Source: Chaetorhynchus papuensis (lineage: Eukaryota > Chordata > Aves > Passeriformes > Rhipiduridae). From it: DNA of 64,000 bases. A program made the translations under genes and the position numbers. The DNA lies in NCBI GenBank assembly GCA_013396525.1, contig VWYX01000277.1, forward strand, positions 315,126-379,125, read 5' to 3'. How positions within the stretch are numbered: position 1 is the stretch's first letter; each line of letters opens with the position of its first letter. Shown here in pieces: positions 25,423 to 34,960 of this stretch. A model generated the notes under the pieces. That model made no database searches and had not been told where the DNA came from. It was given only the letters and a program-made list of their open reading frames with translations.

Positions 25423-25805
25423 CCTTTCTCTCTGGAGAAGAGAAGGCTCAGGGGGACCTCATGATAGTGTTCCAGTATGAAAAGTGCAGCTACAGAGAGG
25501 ATGGAATCACTCCACAAAGAACCACATGGAGAAGATGAGAGGCAATGAGTACAAGTTGCACCAGGGAAAGTTTCACCTCAACACAAGAAAGACATTTTAT
25601 ACAGTAAAAACCATCACTCACTGGAGTAATCTCCACAGGAAAGTGATGAAGTTCCCATAACTGAAGGGTTTCAAGATGTGGTCGGAAAGGGTGATAATCT
25701 CATCTGAAATCTCGACTTTGTACCTACCCTTTACCATGAAAGTTTGGACCAAATGAGCTTTCAAAGTCTCTTCCATTCTGGGCTATTTTATGATTTTATG
25801 ATCAA
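25423..25805 (+). mobile_element. Diverged CR1 LINE, 3' region
   Basis: CR1 wording in order. CTCTGGAGAAGAGAAGGCTC is near 25430, GGGGGACCTCATGATAGTGT near 25452, and AAGTTTCACCTCAACACAAG near 25570. Later come ACATTTTATACAGTAAAAAC, where other copies read 'cttctttactgtga', GGTTTCAAGATGTGGTC, and a TTTATGATTTTATGATC tail. Older and more decayed than the copy at 18197. Confidence 0.85.
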
Positions 25806-26405
25806 TGATTATTTATTTAACCAACAAACAGTCTGCCCTGGCCCCTTCTCTGAGTCTCACAGTCTCACAAATTAATTTCTGGTCATGGCAAGTGACTGAA
25901 TCCAAGTCAGAAATCCTAAGAGCATTATCTCTTCTCTATTCTTGAGTCAGACTTGATCAAATTTATTACTTAAAGATTTTATATAATTACTACCAGAGTT
26001 TCAAATGCCGGACCTTTGGGACTAAAAGAGGGAAGCAGAGCCACAGCAATCAGATTTCTGGTATTTACTGTGTCTTTTATATTATGTTATATATAATGTA
26101 AAGGAGTGAATTTCAGCATTTCCCCCCTGGTAACTGGAATGAAAACAAGAATTAACTGGAATATAACAGTCAGTATACTCAGCATGAAGTAAAGTTCAGG
26201 ACAGGGTAATGCTCTTCTCTCATCCACTGACATCAGACAAGGTTCAGTTACCAAGAAGAGGTGGGAAGGTTAAGGAATGCCTTTTCAGCACAGAATCTCC
26301 AAAATGCTCATCAAGAGGATTGTAACCCAACATTTAAGAAAATAGTGGCTACTGAAAATATATGTGATGTGATTTTTGTACATATTGATCATGCAATGTG
26401 CTGGT
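25806..26405. other. Unique DNA upstream of the solo LTR
   Basis: No repeat or gene recognised. Confidence 0.4.
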
Positions 26406-26652
26406 TGTGGGTCTGGCTGAGATGGAGCTCGTTTCCCACAGCAGCTCTCACAGTTCTGTGTGGGTCTAGGTCTTGATACCTGGAAAGGTGTTGATAGCAC
26501 ACGAGTGCTTTGGCTTCTGCTGGGCAGCGCTGTCTCTCAGCATTCCCCCCCACCATCAAGGGGCTGGGCAGAATCTTGGGAGAGGGAACAACTAGGCCAG
26601 CTGATCCAAACTGACCCAAGGGATATTCCATACCATATGATGTCAGCTCAGA

Positions 26653-26658
26653 TATAAA
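26653..26658 (+). promoter_or_regulatory. LTR TATA box
   Basis: TATAAA inside the solo LTR, about 30 bases downstream of the conserved CCATATGATGTCAG block, which resembles a degraded CRE/AP-1 site. It is placed correctly relative to the poly(A) signals. Activity is unknown. Confidence 0.6.
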
Positions 26659-26848
26659 GCTAAGGGAAGGAGGAGGAAGCGGGGGGCATTCATTATTTAC
26701 GATATTTGCCTTCCAGAGCAAGCACTACGTGTGCGGAAGCCCTGCTTCCAGGAAAGTGTCTGAACATCGTTTGCTGATTGGAAGTAGAAAATAAACTGAT
26801 TTTTTTTCTCTCTTTGCTTGTGGATGTGCAAATTTTCTCTTTTGCTTT

Positions 26849-26854
26849 AATAAA
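26849..26854 (+). terminator. LTR poly(A) signal
   Basis: AATAAA in CTTTAATAAACTGCC, at the position expected for the R/U5 part of this LTR. A second AATAAA lies at 26790-26795. Confidence 0.6.
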
Positions 26855-26975
26855 CTGCCTTATCTCAACCAACAAGTGGTTTTCCATCTTGTTTTCTATC
26901 CACTATCCAGCTAAGAAGGGTGCAATAGAGTGGCTTGGAGGGCACCTGGCATCCAGACAGGGTCAACCCACCCCA

Positions 26976-27255
26976 GCTCGAAAGAGATGTCAATCAACTG
27001 TTATATATATCAAGAGTTCTTACATGGACAAATGAGCCACAAGAGTATAGATGGACAATATAATCAATTACAGAGTGGTTTAGACATTCTTAGCATTTTT
27101 TGTTCTTTACAGACATTTAAAATTCAGTTCTAAAAAGAAATGGAAACAGAAAATAATGAAGATTTACCATAAAGCAGTTACTAAAAACTTGAATAATGAA
27201 TTGTGCTTCATTATAAAAAACTCAAAGTGTAAAGAAGCTAAAACAAACTCAAAAA
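26976..27255. other. Unique spacer between the solo LTR and CR1
   Basis: No retroviral leader or gag-like frame follows the LTR, which supports a solo LTR. Confidence 0.45.
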
Positions 27256-27509
27256 GTGTAAATTTGAATCAGATATAAGGAAGAAATTCTTTACTGTGAG
27301 GGGGATGAGGCACTGGCACAGGTTGCCCAGAGAAGCTGTGGATGCCCATCTCTGGAAGTGCTCAAGGCCAGAATGGATGGGGCTCTGAGCAACCTGGTCC
27401 AGTGGAAGATGTCCTTGCCCATGACAGGGGGGTTGAAACTATGTGGTCTTTAAGACCACTTCCAACCCAAACCATTCCATGGTTCTCTGATGATTCTATG
27501 AAACTGCTT
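27256..27509 (+). mobile_element. CR1 LINE, 3' end with partial tail
   Basis: AGATATAAGGAAGAAATTCT, GATGAGGCACTGGCACAGGT, TGCCCAGAGAAGCTGTGGAT and GTGCTCAAGGCCAGAATGGA lie in order. They are followed by GGTCTTTAAGACCACTTCCA and a GATTCTATGA tail unit. The 90- and 62-codon frames inside are repeat-derived. Confidence 0.95.
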
Positions 27510-28839
27510 ACATGGAGTGGATCACAGTCCAAAATACAAGATGAAGGCAAAACAGAAAGAGGGGAAAAGTGTGGGAGAAGAATGGAAATTATTTATGCAA
27601 CCTCACAGAGTTGAGAAGACAACCCAAGTTTGCGGTTTCCTCTCAACTTTTACTATTCCTTTTACGATATTCCCTTGTCTGTAACATTACAAGTGCTTCT
27701 GTAATATTCCACTCTGACCAAATCATCTGTCAAGGAGCCTTCTTAGTACAATATAAAGTTGCCCTCACTTCAGTGGATTAAAGTCTGAATCTTGTAAGTA
27801 AATGGAGGTACTTGTGAGAAATATCTTTTCAGGTAACAATGTGATAAAAAAAAGCTTTTAATACAACATTTTCCAGTACTACTTTCAACTTGTTGTTTTA
27901 AATTTTTCAGTCTCATATAGACCGAGAAGTTTTCAGAGGGTTTCTACTCAAATCCAGAATATTTTTGTTAAGAACTTCTATGTGGACACAAAAATTGGAA
28001 CAAAGTGGGGTCTTTTTTCACCACAATCTCTCTTGAAGACTGCTTTGGGGTTTGTTTTGCTTTTTTGTTTTACTTTTCTGTTTTGTTATGTTTTTTCTTT
28101 TTTTTTCCTGAATTTCTGTACTGAAGGTGCACCTGCACAAGACACAGCCTGAATTCTAGATTCCAGATAAAAATCTGCTCAAATAGCACCTAGAAAAATC
28201 ATGACTGTTCTTGTAAATGGTGTAAATCTGACCAGAAATAGCTGTGAAGGAATAAATATGGAACCATGCAATCTCATTTGCACAGTCAGTTTTCATTTAT
28301 GTATCCATCCTTTAAGAAATCGCTGGGGAAATGAGTGCAGACACAACCACCTTCTAGTCAGAAAATTAAGGGTGATTAAGAATTTCCGATTAAAACCCAG
28401 TTTAATTAGTGAACAGTGTGAAGTCACAGGCAGGCCAGTTCCAAGGTATTTCCTTGTGTGCAGGTGGTGAAATGCCAAATGGGATCAAAAGAGATTCTAA
28501 TTATAAGAATGATGAGAAAAGTCAAGCAGCGAGGTAAGAAGTAGTTCTGTAAAGAAGACTACATAATAATACAGGCAACACTGCATGCAAAGAGTTCCCA
28601 GAGAATTGAACATAATCATAATAAACGATAGGGCTGCACAATGTGTACAGTTGCATTTTCAGTTCAAAGACTTAAACAATTGCATGTACTACCTAAACCT
28701 GTGAATGATTTTCGTGCAGCAATGAGCACCATGCAGGGATGTAATTGAATCAAAGTTCCAGTCATCAGACCTGCAAATCTGAAGAAGAAAAAGTGGCTCT
28801 GGTTCCTCAAACACACTCATGTGCTTTCTCATATATCCT
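27510..28839. other. Unique DNA with a T-rich stretch
   Basis: T-rich low-complexity sequence lies at 28050-28110. The frames of 60-90 codons show no motif. Confidence 0.45.
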
Positions 28840-29012
28840 AGAATCACAGAATCATAGAATATCTTGAGTTGGAATGATCAAGTCCAAATCTTATCCTTGC
28901 ACAAGACAGCACCAAGAGTAACAGCATGTGCCTGAGAACATTGTCGAAATGCTTCTCGAATACTGTCAGACTTAGGACTATGATCATGTCCCTGGGGAGT
29001 ATGTCTCATTAA
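28840..29012 (-). mobile_element. CR1 LINE, 3' end with tail (minus strand)
   Basis: Begins with AGAATCACAGAATCATAGAA (octamer tail, inverted), then CTTGAGTTGGAATGATCAAG, CTTGCACAAGACAGCACCAA, a GTGCCTGAGAACATTGTC block and ATGATCATGTCCCTGGGGAG. Short and 5'-truncated. Confidence 0.93.
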
Positions 29013-30039
29013 CCTCATGAAATCAATTTTATTATGCTCCTTCAATACTTTATTTTTAGAATGATGTCTACATCACACCTAAGGTCTTTTAAAGAACAAA
29101 TGAAGAGCTCCCACAGACTGATGTATTGCTTAAATTTGCTTTACCATTTCCTTGTGATTGCCATACTTAGATATATAGAAACATTTCTATCTGAGCTCCT
29201 TATTTTTTGTCTTTTTATTTTTCTTAGTTCATATAGTTCCTAAAACACTGGAGTTCTGAGCTACTCCTGCATATAAATGCATAAATAATATAAATTTTTG
29301 TTCTGAAGCTCAGCTTATCTCCTACACATATGCATACAGTTCATTACCAAAGCTGAAATAAAGTTTAAGGGCTTGAATCAGCAGCATACTACCTTTAACC
29401 TGGCACTCTGCAGGTGCACCGAATATTTTTGAGCTCTGGAAAGAGGAAGATGCCTTCACAGCTGGTTGTGCAGTATTCTAAGCCTGCAGGATTAATACTG
29501 TGCTACAATAGCTGTAGCCACCGCAGTCTGTTCAATTATTCACTGCAAGTATTCTACAAAGTGTTTCTTGTAGCAACTAGATCAACATGTCCAAAGAAAT
29601 CTCCTAGTAAAGATTAATGAAAGAAAACATATAAAAGAGTCCAAGACTTGACTAGTCTAGCTTTACATGTGACTGTGAACAAAAGATGGAAGGATAATAA
29701 CAAACCTCATAGAAAGAAAGCAAACTCCGTGGAGAGGTTCTTACAAGTCCCTGTGGTGATAAAAATAATAGGACAGAAGGATGACATAGATATTTGATAA
29801 CAGCTGTATTGACTGATTTCAGGTTGGGAAAATCATTTTAATATATCAGAGGAATAAAAACAAAGAAAGGCAAAATGATTTAAGACCAAGGTCCCAATAC
29901 TGGTCTGAAACATAAACAGATAGACATAACCTGACATGAAACAGAGCAGCTGGAGCCTGAAAAGCTTTCTGACGTGGGCAAAACCTAGCTAGTTTTATGG
30001 CACATCTTAACAGCTTACTGAAAGGTTTGTACAGACTGT
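29013..30039. other. Unique DNA, no gene seen
   Basis: Short frames only; no recognisable repeat. Confidence 0.45.
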
Positions 30040-30112
30040 TTGCTGCAATATCAGGATGCTGAACTTAATGGCTGGGATGTTCCTTCCAGTTCCATGCCCT
30101 TCCCTTCTAGAT
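30040..30112 (+). mobile_element. Possible ancient CR1/L3-like 3' terminus
   Basis: CAGGATGCTGAACTTAATGG then GGGATGTTCCTTCCAGTTCCATG resembles the last 60-70 bases of old CR1 families (intact copies read roughly 'ggactagatgacc...ggtcccttccagttctatg'). It is short and diverged, so the call is tentative. Confidence 0.35.
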
Positions 30113-30708
30113 GGAATGTCAGAGAGATTATGGGCAATACCAGTCTCATTACGGGTAATTATAGGAACTTGTGCTCTTTCTGAGTTGTAGAAGGGTAGAG
30201 TTTATCTAGTGATTTACATTCAAGAGGTCATCCAAGGCTGAAGGATAATTTTAATTGAGGTTGTAATTTAAATATCTGCTTTATAACGGGTTTTCCTGTT
30301 CTTAATGAATGTGTTCCTCTAAGCTTATTGATTTATATATTAATAAAGAAAAGCCTAGTGTCAGATTTGTTTACTGATTCTTTCAGGATTTTTTAGTGCT
30401 TTAAAGCAAAATCAATGTTTGGAAAAAACCACTGCAGAGGCAGAGAGGTGGAGTGTGATGAGATGTTTGGCTTGAGGACTGTAAATCAGATCAGTATAAA
30501 TGTGAATATATGAATTTGTAATTATTTTAAAAAGGGAATTACTTCTGATACCAAAAGTTGAGGGGACTCACAGCTTGTCACTCCAGCTCCTGAGATCACT
30601 TTTCCTTCTACTGCTTTTCAGCACATGCTGGAACCCTAAAATTCTCTAGGAAACTCTAAAAGCCTTAGGGAAAGGCGCAATAATAGAGTGTATTTGTCCT
30701 GATGCAGA
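30113..30708. other. Unique DNA upstream of the second LTR
   Basis: No U3 sequence is recognisable here, so the LTR that follows appears 5'-truncated. Confidence 0.4.
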
Positions 30709-31039
30709 AGAGATTCATTTTCCAGACCATATGACATCATGCTCTGTGTACAAAGCAGGGGAAGAAGGAGGAAGAGGAAGGACATTTGGAGTGATAGTGT
30801 ATGCCTTCCCAAATCACTGTTATGAGTGAAGGGGCTCTGCTCTCCTGGAGATTGCTGAACACCTGCCTGCCCATGAGAAACCCCGAATTAAGTCTTTGCT
30901 TTTCTTTTGTGTTCAGCTTTATCTCAAACCGCACATTTTCCAGCTTTTACCCTTCCAATTCTCTCCCCAGTCCTTCTGGCAGGAGAGTGAGTGAGTGGCT
31001 GCCTGGTGCTTGGTTGATGGCTGCGGTGAAACCACGACA
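30709..31039 (+). mobile_element. 5'-truncated LTR of an avian endogenous retrovirus
   Basis: Starts within U3 at ATTCATTTTCCAGACCATAT, the cognate of the GATATTCCATACCATATG block in the solo LTR at 26406. It continues through ATGACATCATGCTC, GAAGAAGGAGGAAGAGGAAG, GTTATGAGTGAAGGGGCTCT, and GCTGAACACCTGCCTGCCCA. It ends GGTGAAACCACGACA. The TATA position is degraded (GTGTACAAAGC). It is a different subfamily from the first LTR. Two open frames inside it are LTR sequence, not genes. Confidence 0.85.
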
Positions 31040-31910
31040 AACAGCAAGGAAGATCTCCAGGACTTCATCTCCCCAAATGTATGGCAGATGTTCAGCTCAT
31101 ATTTGATGCATTACCTCCTCCTATCAAGACTGAGAACTATGATGCATTATGTCAGGGAATTAATCCCAAAAATGAAATTAGGGGTGGGAAGTGCCTGAAC
31201 CGTGGCTCCTGCAGGACAATTCAAATATATATTTTGGAACTGAATAGGTCTGTTTGGAATGAAAAAATTCAGGGGTTTGAGAAGAAATGGTATGATTTGC
31301 CATTGAAATTCCACGCTTGTGGAAGGTGTTTTTTGGGGCAGGTTTTTGTTAGTTGTTTTGTTCTTTTCTTTTATGTATTTTGGGAGGTTTTTTTCATCCA
31401 GCCATCTCAGCCAGGCAGTGGCATTTTGGGTCCTTCCCCAGCTCTTCTGAAAGGATTCCAGATTTTCCAGAAACTCCTTTTCTCTCAGGGAAGAATTCAG
31501 AGCACTCCAGCTAAGGTCCTGACGAAGTGTGGGTTATTCACTCTGAATGGTTGATCAGCCAGGTGGCAGCATCCACGTTTGATGTAAATCCAGAGTGAGT
31601 TTTAGGTCAGACTGTACAGGGAGTTCCCATACTCAGGAGCATCAGTCAGGGTGGTGTGAGCGTGGTGTGAGCGTGCAGGTTCACACAGAAGTTTGCACAG
31701 GCAGGGTGAACAGGAAGGTGCAGTCTCCCTCCCATCAGCTCAAAAGGAGAGTTCAGGAATGGTTTCCACTCAGCAGGATGCCAAGTCCCCTGTGTGTGTC
31801 AGAAAGGATGTGGCAACACAAACAGAGCTGCCATGGAATCATAGAGGGGTCCAGGTAACAGGCTGCAGGGGGTGCCAGAGCCTGGCCCTGGCACCGCAAA
31901 TCCTGTGAAA
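31040..31910 (+). pseudogene. Decayed retroviral internal region following the LTR
   Basis: The sequence directly downstream of the LTR has several 65-157 codon frames on the plus strand. None of them is a complete retroviral gene. The best sign of viral origin is at about 31780-31890, where one frame reads a VATQTE phrase followed by GVQVTGC. This kind of ATQTE/GVQ repeat style is one I associate with the first open frame of avian ERVL-like elements. Frame changes occur between the three overlapping frames (31081-31554, 31595-31858, 31693-31908). No protease, reverse transcriptase or envelope motif is seen, and there is no 3' LTR in the window. A clear primer-binding site is not visible after the LTR end. 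The copy is therefore broken at both ends. The coding assignment is inferred. Confidence 0.45.
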
Positions 31911-32056
31911 GAAGGAAGTGGTGCTACAATGCATGATATATATGAACAATTCTCATGCCTTGCAAGATGCTTTCAATAAAGCATATTTTCAAGGTCTTCT
32001 GTAGTAAACAGTCCACCTGCATAGGCAGGCAAACATGGGCTTGAAAGACTTGTGTA
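31911..32056. other. Unique spacer
   Basis: No feature recognised between the provirus remnant and the next CR1. Confidence 0.4.
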
Positions 32057-32222
32057 GTCATAGAACCCTGAAGATTCAAGTCTCACCTTCAATTGAATAC
32101 TACCATGCCCACTAAAGCATATCACAAAGTGCAGTGTCGGTTCCTTTTTTGAAGATGTTCATGGATGGTGACTTCACTGCTTCCCTGGGCACCCTGTTCC
32201 AATGATTAACCAGAACCCTCAG
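32057..32222 (-). mobile_element. CR1 LINE, 3' fragment (minus strand)
   Basis: GTCATAGAACCCTGAAGATT opens it. It then has a CCCACTAAAGCATATCACAAAG block (CR1 wording 'ccactaaaccatgtccctaag'), GATGGTGACTTCACTGCTTC, and CCTGGGCACCCTGTTCCAAT. A different subfamily from the copies with the GCACTGGCACAGGTTGCCC wording. Confidence 0.85.
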
Positions 32223-32908
32223 CCCTGCACATACTGCAGGCAGGCAGGACACAGTGGTATATAGCATTTACTGTGCATCCTTCTGAGAGTAAAGCAGTCA
32301 AAAGTGTGATTTCTGGTAATCTGAACGTAACGCATCTCCTTCTTGTCCAATGTTGTTGTTATTACATCACTTTCAGGCCCAGGGAGGGCTTCTGTCTTCC
32401 CTAATGTGGAAATGCTTACGTTGCTCCACACTCCTTCCCACAGTTGTAGTCCACCAAGGCAAATACTGCTTATTGGATTTATACTTCTGTCTGGGAAGTT
32501 GCCTGTTTCACCCTTCTCTCCAGTGTTGTTGGCTCAGAGAGAAACAGCAATTAACAGTGACCCAGAATCCAATCCTTGGAGTGCATGGCTGTATAGTTTT
32601 CTCAGCTCTGACTGAAATCCTCAGTGGTAAGATTCCACTGGCTGAAGTATAATGTGGGATTTTTACTGTTTGGAGGCTCTTTTCCAGGAGAAAAACTAAA
32701 ATAAACTTTGAAATTATCACACACATAATTTGTTATAAGACAAATATGAACTGTATCTGCATCTCATGAAGGCAGATATTATGAAATTTCGGTATCTGTT
32801 TGAAATATTTTCATTTTTTTTTCAACGTTAAGGACTCCTACGCTGCATATCTGAGTCAGGACCATGTTGCCTTGTTTGATGGAAACTGTTGTGTTTTGTA
32901 ACATAACA
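32223..32908. other. Unique DNA with overlapping short frames
   Basis: Two overlapping plus-strand frames of 90-100 codons (32343-32652) have no visible domain. No gene called. Confidence 0.4.
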
Positions 32909-33030
32909 TCATAGAATATGAATCACAGAAACGTGGAATCATAGAAGCAGAGAATCATACAAGGACAGAACCATAGAATCATAGAATCATATATGCACAA
33001 AATTATAGAAGCATAGAATCATATAATCAT
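32909..33030. repeat. Expanded array derived from a CR1-type tail
   Basis: About ten imperfect 8-9 bp units of the CATAGAATC/CACAGAA/CATATAATC type. Between units are short insertions such as ACGTGG, GCAGAG and CAAGGACAGAAC. Ordinary CR1 tails have two to four units and then the CR1 body. Here no CR1 body follows on either side. Confidence 0.85.
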
Positions 33031-34827
33031 TTCCACCACTATTTCTGAAATTAGTACCTTCTGCTGTGCACAGTCTGATGAATCTTCATCCTCTCATGTG
33101 ATCAGTCTCAGATCTGATCTCCAATTTCATGGGTGAATGGGGACATACAGTCTTTGTCACTTTGTCATAGTGTATTTGTGCATATTCACAGACATCTATG
33201 TGTGTTGCAAATTCTTTGACTAATTTTGAGCCAGATTTGATAATAGTTTAGAAGAGGTGAAAGATTCTAAGATAATGAAGATATTAAAAGTTTTGTAAAG
33301 AGGGGTATGTGAATAGGGAACAGAAATTTTACAAATGCTCCCAATACACTCCTGTGTGAGGCAGACTTCAGCATCTGCTCATATGTTATCAAACACCAGA
33401 TATCAAAATGAGCAAGAATCTCTGTAAATGAACAGCTCTGGAAAATACCATCCAAAGAGGTCTAGAAATTGATCACCAGACACAAGTTGTGGAAAACCAA
33501 AATTCATTAGTTCCCGTTCTTACAGAAAAAATAAACCAAACCAAAACTATTTCTCTTTCTCGATGGCAGTCTTTATGGATGCAAATGCTGCTATTTGTGA
33601 TCACTGACTTAAGATCTTTCCTGGGATCTTCAGACCATGCTGGTAATATTAGGAAATTTATGAGGTTATTTCCTCTCTTCTGCAACCCACCTTGTTTTCA
33701 TACTTCTGTCTCTTTTTCTTTTCTTGAACAAATACAGTGAGCTCTTTTTGGTTTTTTTTATTGTTAGCAGAAGACTTTTAAAAACCTTTCTGAGGGCAGT
33801 TTTATGAAGTGCCATGCAGAGAACAAATCCTGATGACATAGAGGTGAATTTGGAGTGAGTCACAAATACTTACTTGTTGGGGCATGCTTGGGTTTCTTTA
33901 CAATATTTCTCAGGAAAAGACAAGCATAAAATAGAAAGCAGAAGGGTGCATCTTTTGTCCGTGCCTCTGGAAAATATGACAAAGCACTGTACATTTTCCA
34001 TGTACTTTTTGAGTAAAAGTCTTGAAACTTTTACTTTGGAGAAGTAGTTTTGGTCTGAGATGGAATGTTAAGGGCCTGAACCATGAGAGTCTGGTGATGG
34101 ATTCTGTTGGGCAGAGCTGGCATTTATTTTCTGCTTGCTGTGGAAATGGGATAGAATCCTGGCTGCTCCTTCTACCTCCTTTCCAGAAAGAAATTTTCAA
34201 CATTACACTGCCTATGCTCCTACTACATATCCAACTACATATCCTACTACGTATCTGGGTCCAACAGCAGATTTCTTCCAGTGTAGAAGATAGCTTTTAA
34301 CAACATCTTCTTACAGCTCACAGGGGAAAAAATAGTCTGAGGGACAGACACTGTGACGTTCTTAAGAATAACAACCCTCTCCTGTCAACATGTCTCTAAT
34401 TTGCTTTTCCTTCCTTTCTCCTGAGCTCTGTTTGCCAAGTAGAAACAAATAGAGACAATTGTCTGATTTCATGGATATGCTTGTAACTTTTGAGTATTGT
34501 AAAGCTATACCTATAGCAGCCCAGAAAGCTAATTGATCTCTGGAGTTCCTGGATGGCAAACAAGACGTTGCTCTGGTCCTTTCTAAGATGAGGGTTAACC
34601 AGGAATGCACAGATTTGCTGCTTAGCAACAGGACATAAATCTCTGTGAACAGAGATATTTTATAATAAAATTACAGAAACTAGAGATTAGCAATACCTAC
34701 CTATTCATCCAGGTCTTTTCCTGGGGCTATGGGAGTACTGCTGGTGATGCCTTACCAGCTCTGTTTGAAGTGCCTCAGACCAGTGAAGTCTCCATGTTTG
34801 CTCTCATGAGACAATCTTCAGTTTTAA
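33031..34827. other. Unique DNA, with one short tandem repeat
   Basis: No gene seen. Frames up to 97 codons on both strands at 33910-34300 overlap each other and lack motifs. Three 12-bp units lie at 34221-34256. Confidence 0.45.
34221..34256 (+). repeat. Three tandem 12-bp units
   Basis: TACTACATATCC, AACTACATATCC and TACTACGTATCT are in direct succession with one or two differences. Small and probably recent slippage. Confidence 0.85.
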
Positions 34828-34893
34828 AATCACAGAATCATAAAGACTGGAAAAGACCACTAAGTTCATTGTGTCCCAAAGTTCTTACTAAAC
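34828..34893 (-). mobile_element. Short CR1 3' terminus (minus strand)
   Basis: AATCACAGAATCATAAAGAC followed by TGGAAAAGACCACTAAGTTC, the common avian CR1 3' end wording ('ggttggaaaagacc...aagatcat'). Less than 70 bases remain. Confidence 0.8.
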
Positions 34894-34944
34894 TCTCAGT
34901 AAATAAAACAAAGCCAGTATTTACATAACATCATAATATTTTCC

Positions 34945-34960
34945 TTTTTTTTTTTTTTTT
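34945..34960 (+). repeat. Poly(T) run of 16
   Basis: Simple homopolymer after TTCC, close to the CR1 terminus. Confidence 0.9.

Larger units (their letters stand above)
26406..26975 (+). mobile_element. Solo LTR of an avian endogenous retrovirus (ERVL-like)
   Basis: A near-full LTR of about 570 bp. It begins TGTGGGTCTGGCTGAGATGG and ends GGTCAACCCACCCCA, so the TG...CA ends are kept. In between are GGATATTCCATACCATATGA near 26624, a TATA box (GATATAAAGC, 26651-26660), and two poly(A) signals (AATAAA at 26790-26795 and 26849-26854) giving a U3-R-U5 order. No retroviral genes follow, so it is a solo LTR left by recombination. Target duplications are not evident. The ERVL assignment is from remembered avian LTR families and needs a library search. 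Confidence 0.85.

Noticed and set aside
26949..26966. A tRNA-Lys-like primer-binding site (TGGCATCCAGACAGGGTC) near the LTR end
   Set aside because: In related avian LTRs this phrase is part of the LTR itself, just before the terminal GGTCAACCCACC...CA. It lies upstream of the LTR's CA end, and no leader or gag sequence follows.
26406..31039. The two LTRs as the 5' and 3' ends of one provirus
   Set aside because: They are in the same orientation, but they are of different subfamily sequence. The DNA between them holds CR1 copies and no retroviral genes, while viral-like sequence lies after the second LTR.
30801..31106. A 101-codon gene
   Set aside because: Most of it lies in the LTR; the open frame is a property of the LTR sequence.
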